From: Astrothelium macrocarpum
Lineage: Eukaryota > Ascomycota > Dothideomycetes > Trypetheliales > Trypetheliaceae
DNA length: 64,000 nucleotides
Reading direction: 5' to 3'
Assembly (NCBI GenBank): GCA_021030915.1
Contig: JAGEMR010000014.1
Span: forward strand, 372,001-436,000
A program made the position numbers and the translations under genes. Positions 55,901-64,000 of this stretch are shown here, one piece after another (position 1 is the first letter of the stretch; each line of letters starts with the position of its first letter). The notes under the pieces were generated by a model. The model was given only the letters and a program-made list of their open reading frames with translations, was not told where the DNA came from and did no database searches.

Positions 55901-58679
55901 CATGCAGATCGAGAAGCGAAAACTTGGTGTATTCGGAATCGATCGGGATGGCAGAATTGATGTTCCGATAGACGATAACGTAAATCTTGACTCCTTCCTG
56001 AGCCTTCCTTTGCAATAGCCTATCAAGTCTCCATTTTTGACTGATAGCCGCCGGTCGACGCATGTACAGTTCTGGGCTAAGCCACCAATCGTGAATGTAC
56101 ACGACATCTCGAGCCATGCTGATAGCTCTTGAAACATTCCACATGTAGTCTCTTCCATCGACGAGCCATCTTGCAAAGACGTTGTAGCGAATAGGGGCAA
56201 AGCTATCAAATCGATGGGGTTTGGACCATTCCGTGAGGCCAACCATGAATTTGATTGAATCCTTGAATTGTTGGAGTTGCCGTTCATTCCTAGCCAAAAG
56301 CTTCAATTTTCGTTCCGAGTTTTGCAGGCGAAGCTGATGATGTTTGGACGTTGGTTTCGCACTCTTTGCTAGCTCTTGAGGGTTCTGGTCTCGCAATCGT
56401 TTACGTTTGGATTCCGTCGTAAAATCTGGGTCTACAAGGAAGACATCATAAATGTTCATACCTTCTGGTGAATCAACGCATACGACATAGCTATGTCGGA
56501 CGAGAAACCACATTGGTCGATGTCTTTCTTTCACGAACCCGGGTTTCAGTGCTCTTCTGAAATCAACCCCTTTGCTAGATTGCAAGACCAGTAGACCCTC
56601 CTTCCCATGGTAACCTCCTTCGGAAGCCAAGCGAATGCCCAACGCCGAGAGTTCAAGGAACCTACAAAGTCGGTTGCTGTCTGCCCTAAATATGAGAAAC
56701 CTGATCATTTGTTGAAGATAGGTTTCGAGCTTCTTTCGCTGCCGTTCTTGATAGGGCTCACGACGATGCTGGGCTGAAGCTACTGCACCAACTACACCAC
56801 TAGCTCTGCCAGCCATCTCGCCTGTAGCACCTTGGAGAGTGCCTACGCTTGATTTGCGTCTGATAGGATTAAAGGAAGAGCGTCGCCTTTTCCCTTTGGA
56901 AGGTCTATCGGTACCACTCGCATCAGCATGCGGATCGCTGTTTTCTCCACCAGTCCCACCTTCCTCGCCTTCCTCATCGTCCTCGTCGGCCAATCCTCGA
57001 ACTTGACGCAAATAGGGAAAGGCACTCCGTGGAAAGCGAGGCATGCGAGCTCGACTTGGATCATCGCCTTTTCTGTAAATATATTTTTCTTGCTGTGTTT
57101 GTAATTTGTACTTGACATGAAGGTTGGTAAAGTCACGAAGGGTCCGGTGGATGACCCATTTCATCCTCGTTAGGCCGCTACCGTACTCCAATTCGATCTT
57201 AAACAGCATGTGACGATCTCCGGATCGGCTCTCGATTCTTTGGCTATCGACAATGCGAACTTTGAGTTGCTCGAGAAGAACGGGCAATCGCTTACGACCA
57301 TGTTCGTCTGACTGAAACATGCTTGCAGCAAAGAGCGCGGCCGGTGCACCAGCAAGAAGTTCTGCCATGAGTTCTGCCGATTTTTGATGATCGACCAGCA
57401 TTTGCTCTTTCTTCTTTCTTCCCATTGCTTTGATGCCTGCTTTGATTTCTCTCCATTTTGCAGCACTCACGCTGGAAGCACGATCACCATGTCGTCTCCA
57501 AGCCATGGGAGAAGGCTCACCATTAGTCGGTTGTCCGAGCCCAGTGATACGTCTGAAATTACCAGGTCGACGATTATCAGGGCTCTCTTCGCCATCCTGT
57601 TGTCTTCTTCCAAGGCCGTAGCTCATGCCGCGAGCTTGGTTCACCCAAGTATTCCCTTTCCTCCACGTACTTTGCTTTCTCAAACGATCGCGACCTTCGT
57701 CTTCGGACAAACCTACTCTACGATCTTCAGGTATATCTGTCATGGTAGCTCGACGGGTCAAGAAGTTTGGTCGGAAGGGCGTAGCCGTGTTTGGAGTAGC
57801 GACAGGAGATTCTCGATCACGAAAGAATGAAGCCAAACGCGCCGTCTTAGGGGTGTTCGGGGCTGTCTGCAAACCATTACTGGGCATTCGGCGAGTTTTC
57901 CTTCTCTTCTTGGGCTGGGATGCTGAACCGTTAGCTCCTTCCTCATCACCACTGTCCTCACCATCAGCGTCTGCCTCACTACTGGAATCGTCATGAGCAC
58001 CAGCTTCTGATTCAGTTGCCGTTTGGGTATTTTCGTCAATGGTAGAATCATTTCCAGTAAATCCGCTTGTAGCACGAGTGTGAGCTTGCATTGGGGAAGT
58101 CAGGGCCTTGAGCTTGGACATTAATGACGAGCCCTGCCTGCCTCTACTATCTCCATCCTCCATTTCCCATGATTGTTGTCTTGACTGTCCTGGTTGTGAG
58201 GAATCAGAACGGACAAATTGAACACTACGGCGCCCTGTTGGTGTAACGGTGCCAGATTGGTTAGTACGTTTTCTAGAGAGAGTTGGCTCTTCAGTGCTTG
58301 AACTGAAGTTCTGGCTGGGCGACCGGCCTTGAGTTAGGCTCTTTTGAAAATCTGCAGGTTGCCTCGGTTCAGTGAACAATTCATTTGTCGGCGTTTGGCC
58401 TAACGTGCCATTCGAGGCATGGAATGGGAATTCCTCAATCGGACCATCTGTGAGCTTCTTAGAAGCAGCCATGCCAGGTGTGACATTCTCTTGGAGAGGT
58501 GTGGTATGCCCATTGCTTATGCCATCTGTTGATTGCTCGATGTGTAAAGGTGAAGAGGGAATTCCGGCCAAGGGCTTGCGGTTTATACCATTCGCAGCCG
58601 ACGTGGACGGTGGAGAACGGGAACGAGGACTTCTGGTTCCAGGGGAGACGCTTACACTTGAGTCTCGAGTTTGAGACAT
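52976..58679 (-). CDS. spo14: Phospholipase D (Spo14/PLD1 type), 1876 aa, with a seven-base terminal exon
   Basis: The main exon is 58679-53056. I infer a last exon of seven bases (52982-52976) after a 73-nt intron with a GTGAGT donor, a CTGAC branch site 9 nt from the acceptor and a TTTTGCAG acceptor. The C-terminus then reads PMEIYD, like the PMEVWT end of animal PLD. Without splicing it stops after PMEI at 53055. A disordered N-terminal 450 residues precedes a PX domain (about 465-600) and a PH-like region (about 700-800). HKD motif 1 (HHEKICIVD) is near 950 and motif 2 (HAKCMIVDD) near 1255; both are intact. A long Ser/Glu-rich insertion precedes the end. The enzyme makes phosphatidic acid from phosphatidylcholine. 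Confidence 0.94.
53054..58679 (-). other. Alternative reading of phospholipase D without the last splice
   Basis: If the terminal intron is not removed, translation ends at the TAG at 53057-53055, giving 1874 aa ending PMEI. I prefer the spliced form because of the consensus splice signals and the conserved C-terminus, but the two differ only in the last two residues. Confidence 0.35.
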
Positions 58680-59182
58680 TTCAGCGCGGATGGGTCGACT
58701 TGTTTAGGAGGGGAGGCAATGATATTGCATGTGTAAACAAAGCTCGCAAGCGGCTAGGAAAGTTGAAGCGGTGCCGCAACGACAATGAACCATAGAACGG
58801 AGCTGGGCCATTAAAAACGCTGAATCAGAACGGAAGAATCGGAACAATGACAAGATCAAGCACGATGTGAATTGAATCAGAGACAAACTCTGCGAGGTTT
58901 GGAAGAATAGGGGAAGTTCAGGGCCGTATATTGGTTAGGAGCAGGGCAATTCTACGGTGAGACACGAAAGGTAGATCATCAGCCACAATGCGAGATGAGA
59001 TCAATCCATCCCTGACCCTGAAGCTGTGGCACTGTGGGGGATGTGGCTTGACAGGACATGACTCCGAGGCTGTCCGGCTTAATTTGCATCGCTCTAGTAA
59101 GGTTAAGGTAGGAATAGACAAGTGGGCGATGACCTCTTGATTGACAATTTCCTTAATTCAATCAAACACAACACTGCCCACC
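58680..59182. promoter_or_regulatory. Divergent promoter region of phospholipase D and hydrolase
   Basis: This 503-bp spacer separates the two starts on opposite strands. No specific element is claimed. Short minus frames here are shadows. Confidence 0.6.
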
Positions 59183-60312
59183 ATGGCCGCACCAAACAAT
59201 CCTATGGAGCAAACACATGCTGGCTCTGAGCTTCCTCCAGTCTCCAAAAAAACTTTCACAATTGCTGGCATCATAACCGATGTTTTTGGACTTGACGAAC
59301 TTCCCGGACCACTTCAAGAGGTTGCGTGTTTATGGCTTCTTCATCCTCGCAAACAAAAGAAAGAGACGATGGAACATGTTGCTATTGCCTCCATACATGA
59401 CTGGAATAAAAGATTGAGAGATGGTAGGGGAGGCAACTCCCCCAAAGGTCTAATAGCTGTCGCCTTTGATCAAAGAAATCACGGAACAAGGAAGGTGGAT
59501 GACACGGCAAATGAAGCATGGCGTCAAGGCAATACGCGACATGCTCAAGACATGTTCTCCATCTTTCGTACGCCCATCTAGTACTCAAAGCAAACACGCT
59601 TTGCTGACATTCTTTAGAGGGTACAGCGGTTGATACTAGTACTCTTCTAGAATACCTTTCAGCATATACGTTCCCGCACAACGAGCACACCATCACGACA
59701 AATCTAGTCTTGGGCGTCTCGCTAGGTGCCCATTCTGCCTGGCACTGTATAATGAGCGATGTGCGCTTTGGCGCTGCTGTCATTGTTGTCGGTTGTCCTG
59801 ACTATATGGCGCTTATGAGCGATAGAGCTCGCAAATCTAAGCTGAAGACTTGGACATCATCAGATCCTCCAGGTTCTCAGTTCTTTGGCTCTCCCGACTT
59901 TCCCCAAGGTCTTTTGGATACTGTCGAGTTGTATGATCCTACTAGCATGCTTATCTCGGTGCTGGATAAAAACGACGAAGATCGTCTTTCATCTCTTTCG
60001 GACGCGGAAAAGGAGAGGCTAAAACCAATAATGGAGGAACGACTTGGTGGCAGAAAAATACTTAACATGGCAGGTCGTTCAGACAAGCTAGTTCCATATA
60101 CATGCGGTGAACCATTCCTCAAATTCTTGAAATCTGCAATCGCTCCAGGCAGCTGGTTTTCAGGCAAGGGAACGCAATTAGAAGATATTGTTTACGACGG
60201 CGTAGGCCACGAATTTACGCCAGTGATGAAGGAACGGGCCGTGGACTTTATATCCAACTTTCTTGCCGACGAAGAACCTCATTCCAGTCAAGCAAAATCC
60301 TCAAAGATTTAG
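59183..60312 (+). CDS. Alpha/beta hydrolase (uncharacterised serine hydrolase), 359 aa, two exons
   Basis: Exons are 59183-59567 and 59618-60312, with a 50-nt intron (GTACGC to TTTAG, phase 1). The ATG is in CACCATGG context. The nucleophile elbow is GVSLGAHS (Ser about 163). The acid residue is likely in GRSDKLVP (about 283) and the His in GVGHEF (about 325), giving a complete triad. An oxyanion-side loop FDQRNHGTR lies before the intron. There is no signal peptide. It fits fungal proteins of the alpha/beta hydrolase or dienelactone-hydrolase-like class; the substrate is unknown. It lies head-to-tail with the PEX11-family gene. Confidence 0.85.
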
Positions 60313-60770
60313 GATCCTAGTATACGGGCACTGGAAACAGTGTCTCCGGGATCCTCAACTCCCTTTGCATTGTCCACAAAGGACACATGAAACTAAACCA
60401 AATATTACGCGAGAGAGGTATCAGCTTGTCAATGGTGACGAGGTATAGGATAGTTGACTATCGGATAGTCGCCTTTGCCTACAACCCTCAAAAGCTAAAA
60501 GGTCGGATAATTTGCCCATAGAAACGAATTATGAGGGAAATACCCAAAATTGTCAATAACTAATGTATGCGATAAACAATCTGCGCGCAAATTCAAGTAA
60601 AAGAGTGTTTCCGTGGTGCTCAAATCGGAAGTTTTCATGAAGAATGCCTCGGTTCGTCATTAGACGGAAATGCGGGGCAGGGGGCAATAGAGAAGCTTAC
60701 TGCGCATCTCCTAGTAATCCTCGAACAGCTTCAGATTTGTTAAAGGAACATACCAAACTTAATTTCCATC
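60313..60770. other. Intergenic, hydrolase to PEX11-family gene
   Basis: This 458-bp stretch has no gene. It should contain the hydrolase 3' end and the promoter of the next gene, both on the plus strand. Confidence 0.6.
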
Positions 60771-61778
60771 ATGAGCGACCCAGTGGTCGAGCCGGGTGCC
60801 TCTGATTCAAAAGATGTAGCGCCACCGAAAGCAATTATTTCCAAAGATGCATCCGTCCAGAAAAACCTCCTATCACTTGCGACCGGAACTGACAGCGCCA
60901 TTCTAAGAATCAACAAGTTTGCACCATCTCATCCAATACCACCACGCAACAGCTAACAGATACCCAGACTCCTCGTAACTCCTGGTGGTCTCAGCGCCTT
61001 CCTCTCCACCTCAAACTACGCCCTCTACCTCATTGCGCACCTCCAAACCAAAACCCCCTCACTCTCGCACCTCTCCCAACTCTTCCTCCACACCCTCAAC
61101 TACAACCGTCCCCTTCCACCCTCAAAACCGCCACCCACCCCCTCCACTGTCGCCTCTCTCACCCCAATCCTCGCCCTCGCCTCCCTCATCTCCAAAACCC
61201 GCACCAACCTCCGCCTCCTCGGTCTCCCACCCCTGTACGCCGCGCTGCGCGGTCTGCTCTCCAAATCCCTCCCTCCTTCCTCCGACCACACGCTCCACCG
61301 CATCTCGCTCGTGCAATGTCTCGGGTACTTCGTCTTCCAGCTCCTCGAAAACACATACGTGCTCCTCGAGGCGGGCGTGCTTCCCAAGACGCTGCTCGAC
61401 CGCTTGAGCACCCGGTGGACGGGCAAGGTGGACGCCGGCAAGCTCATACTGTGGTCATGTCGCGCGTGGCTGGTGGGCGTGGTGTGTGATTTGCTGCGGG
61501 TGAGCCGGGAGGCGGTGTTGATGCAGCGCAGACGGAGTCTGGGGAGCGGGGAGCGGAATGCGAAGACGGATGCGGAGAGAAGCGGAGTGGTGGAACGGCA
61601 GGAGGAGGATGCGAAATGGTGGCGGGAGGCGATTGTGCCGTTGAGTTGGTTGCCGGTTGCGGTGCATTATAGTTTGGAAGGGGGGTTGCCGGGGATGAAT
61701 CTGGGGCTGATAGGGTTCTGCGGGATGATGGCTGGGGTGGGGAAGACGCAAGCGCTTTGGAGGGCTACGAAGGAGTAA
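60771..61778 (+). CDS. PEX11-family peroxin (PEX11C-like), 318 aa, two exons
   Basis: Exons are 60771-60916 and 60968-61778. The intron is 51 nt with a GTTTGC donor and CCCAG acceptor, phase 2, joining LRINK to LLVTPGGLSAFLS. A second CAG-type acceptor 9 nt or more upstream would break the frame. Conserved features are ATGTDSAILRINK and GLSAFLSTSNYALYLIAHL near the start, and a C-terminal membrane segment around GLIGFCGMMAGVGKTQALW. PEX11 proteins drive peroxisome elongation and division. The Arg/Lys/Glu-rich loop near residue 240 is typical. The donor is non-consensus (GTTTGC) but the coding match on both sides is strong. Confidence 0.86.
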
Positions 61779-62169
61779 TGTTCTGTTTGTTTCGTATTGC
61801 TGGGAGGGAGGGACTTCTGAGAAGGGGTGGCATGGTAACGGGAATGGCTTTGGGATATTTTGGGAGATTATTTCGGGCTAACGAAGTGCGCATATAAATT
61901 GCGAATGTAAGAAAGACTGTTAGATATACTCTTGCTTACTATAAAATGTGTTCAAAATTTGTTGTTCTGAATCTCTTATATATACCTTATTTATTTGAAG
62001 TTAGAAACGTGGGTAGAAGAGATACATGTCACAGCGCCCCATGACCACATACGTTTGACAACCCAATACTGTATCCACTTAACCACAGAGATGCTATGCA
62101 CTGACGCGCCACTCGAACCTGTCTGAATATTCCGCTCGTTCTCTCTGTCCTTTCTTGAAAGTAACCGTC
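61779..62169. other. Intergenic, PEX11-family gene to J-protein gene
   Basis: This 391-bp AT-rich stretch has no gene. It contains the PEX11-family 3' end and the J-protein promoter. Confidence 0.6.
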
Positions 62170-63438
62170 ATGTCCAGCAGTGGGCTTCTATCACTCATCG
62201 GCTGGACGTTCCTACCGAATGTTAGAGAGCTCCTATTTCAAAACTTCGCTATACGCTGAAAGCTTTATGCTAATCTTACAGCTAGCAAATCGCCGGTTGG
62301 CTACAAAACATATACTATGGCATCACAATTCGCGCTGGTGAGCCCAGGCCTGCACCTGGCACTCTACGATATGTCACACACCGTCGGCGCATACAAATGA
62401 TTGTCATCGTTCTCTACTTGTTATTTACAATCTTTGAGGCCGACTGGCAACTTCGAAGACAAGGAGATTTCTATACGATACTTGGCGTTCTGCCGAATGC
62501 TGATGAGAGAACAATACAATCTAGATTCCGGAAGCTGTACGTTGGACCTCAGATAATATGACAAGCTTTTGGTTCAGCGAGGGACACATGCTGACGATAT
62601 TTAGTACAATCATACACCATCCTGACAAGGCCACTACCTCGGAGGCACAAGTTGCCGCTGAATCATATTTTGTCACATTAAAAATTGCGCGCGATACACT
62701 TACTGACGCCGCAAAACGATTCGCATATGATCGCTTTGGTCCAGAGATGGTAGCATGGCAGCATTGCACAACAATACGAGATTACGTGTTTGCTGGATTG
62801 AGGCATATGGTGCCATTCTATGCCTCAGTAGGGCTGGGAATGCTAGCTCTTGGCTTCTTTGGATATCTTGAATGGGGCAAATATGTGTGTTCAATCAATG
62901 GATATGCTCCACTATACTACATCGCTTACGCTTTTAGTGGCGCTACGTGACCTTTGCTGCTATCTGTGCCTTGGAAATACATCTAATCACCCGTCCGACA
63001 CTTCCAGCCATCGTTACGAATATTATAGATCCCGTCGTCAATACCATGTCAGGGCGACCGCCCTACTTACCATTCCAGGTCTTACAGCTTGCACGAAAGA
63101 TTGCTCTCACGGTATTCATTGCTCTGTCACAGCTTGGCCCACTGCTTCGTGACCCAAGAACTGTAAACCGGACTAGCGATGAATCATCACAGCAGCGTCA
63201 GCTCGACCGCTTGGTAGCTGCTGTAAACTTGGCCGAACAGGAATCCAGTAGGCTTCTCAGCTTAGATATCACCCCATTTGCGTTTGATGAACAAGCTCGA
63301 CAAGGTCTACGGCAAGGTCTGCAAAAATGGCTTGTACAGAATACAATACGTTCGGATCCAAAGGTGAGAGATGCTGTGGGACGGGCTCTTACGAAGCGCC
63401 GTGAGGGAGTTCCTGCTGGAGCTAGAGGCGCCCGGTGA
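62170..63438 (+). CDS. Membrane J-domain protein, 360 aa, four exons
   Basis: Exons are 62170-62220, 62286-62536, 62605-62884 and 62938-63438, with introns of 65, 68 and 53 nt in phases 0, 2 and 0. The protein starts MSSSGLLSLIGWTFLPN, then has GWLQNIYYGITIRAG and a membrane helix MIVIVLYLLFTIF. A J domain follows: DFYTILGVLPNADERT, the HPD at residues 106-108 (HHPDKAT), and AKRFAYDRFGP. A second hydrophobic region (VPFYASVGLGMLALGFFGYL) and a third after the last join follow. The C-terminus ends GVPAGARGAR. This is a conserved fungal ER or organellar J-protein type that should recruit Hsp70 to a membrane; the organelle is not shown by the sequence. Confidence 0.9.
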
Positions 63439-63964
63439 ATCGCTTTATGCTGGACTGCGCAATATTCAATCACGGGGGGACGGGTCGTGCTATTCTCTCA
63501 ACGATAGACTCGATCGACAAAGTATGTCACATCAAGAAACGAAGAATCCAGCTCCCGTTCGGAGTTCAATTCATAACCCGCTTTCTCTTCACGCGATATG
63601 TTGATCATGTTGCTCATCTTCTGGAGATCTATAAAGAATGCAGGACCGACCGCTGGAGCAACCTCATCGCTTCGTACCACCGGGGTTTCCTAGAAAGGAT
63701 CGAGGCCGAGACCCATTTTCTCTTGGTGAGACCGATTGTCTTGCCACCCCCAGAGCAACAATCAGACACCTTCTCCACGTAAGCAAACGAGAGGAACAGT
63801 TACAGGTCTGAGGCAAATAAAGCAAATGAACTGCTCACAAGTGCTGTTTCTTTTAAACCAAATCATGCCGTGTGCTCTTGCTAAAGGGGGATATCGATTA
63901 GGGCTTGTCTCTTCCTTTAAAACTCTCACATCATCTGCACCTCTAGCAAACACCTCCTCACCCC
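63439..63964. other. Intergenic at right edge, doubtful 112-codon ORF
   Basis: An ATG frame runs from 63447 to 63782. It begins nine bases after the J-protein stop and is protein-like but unrecognised; it probably belongs to the 3' flank. Nothing else is supported. Confidence 0.5.
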
Positions 63965-64000
63965 ATGGCCATCCAGTCCTTCCACCCCATGATTATCAAT
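63965..64000 (+). CDS. Possible gene start cut by window edge
   Basis: An ATG in strong context (CACCCCATGGCC) opens a frame reading MAIQSFHPMIIN to the edge, preceded by a CT-rich leader. Too little is visible to identify it. Confidence 0.3.
   Translation, partial: MAIQSFHPMIIN

Noticed and set aside
62041..62160. Possible tRNA B-box-like sequence near ACTCGAACCTG
   Set aside because: No acceptor, D or anticodon stem could be folded around it on either strand.
63447..63782. 112-codon plus ORF after the J-protein gene
   Set aside because: It starts nine bases past the stop in what should be 3' flank, with no known family; not supported enough to call a gene.
1..64000. CRISPR arrays, prokaryotic operons, phage genes, insertion sequences
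   Set aside because: The sequence is a eukaryotic spliced genome; no regularly spaced repeats, transposase motifs or long terminal repeats were found by reading.

Overview
The window looks like nuclear DNA of a filamentous ascomycete (Pezizomycotina). Genes are interrupted by short introns of about 35-95 nt with GTRAGT-type donors and YAG acceptors. There are no operons or Shine-Dalgarno starts, and the gene set is typical of these fungi: an RNA polymerase III subunit, Mad2, PKA regulatory subunit, Spo14-type phospholipase D, a Pex11-family peroxin, a HET-domain protein, a neutral ceramidase and a hyphal GT2 glycosyltransferase. The GT2 protein resembles the ZtGT2/FgGT2 type, which would fit Dothideomycetes or Sordariomycetes; that placement is inference. 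Every spliced model given here was built by hand and checked for phase (total coding length divisible by three).

Layout. 0.8-7.3 kb: a small unknown protein (+), then on the minus strand a triple H-type lectin protein, a TPR/DnaJ co-chaperone and a four-helix membrane protein. 7.3-12.5 kb is gene-poor and holds one small cysteine-rich two-exon gene (8909-9183). 12.5-22.4 kb: a tail-anchored FHA protein (-) divergent from RNA polymerase III subunit RPC1 (+), then a HUT1-type nucleotide-sugar transporter (+). A 3.4-kb empty stretch precedes the GT2 glycosyltransferase (25.8-28.5 kb). mad2 (-) and guf1 (+) share a 199-bp bidirectional promoter at 30.1-30.3 kb. 32.4-38.2 kb is another gene-poor island with an unresolved minus-strand locus and a three-exon gene for a 102-aa protein.

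38.2-41.8 kb: neutral ceramidase (-) divergent from splicing factor SPF27/BCAS2 (+). 41.8-46.9 kb: a gene-poor zone with a HET-like protein (+) and doubtful small genes beside it. 46.9-58.7 kb: PKA regulatory subunit (-) divergent from a CBM48 (Crp1/Mdg1-like) protein (+), then phospholipase D (-). 59.2-63.4 kb: an alpha/beta hydrolase, a Pex11-family protein and a membrane J-domain protein, all (+).

Most genes are independent housekeeping or signalling units; shared promoters are the only evident links. No tRNA, rRNA, CRISPR array, intact transposon or biosynthetic cluster was recognised. The most useful results are genes and exons that simple ORF reading misses: a seven-base terminal exon of phospholipase D that restores a PMEIY-type C-terminus, the 68-aa cysteine-rich gene, the 102-aa gene and the short first exons of SPF27 and of the CBM48 protein. 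No clearly new multi-gene system stands out. The best candidate for follow-up is the HET-like gene with a divergently oriented single-pass membrane ORF 221 bp away.
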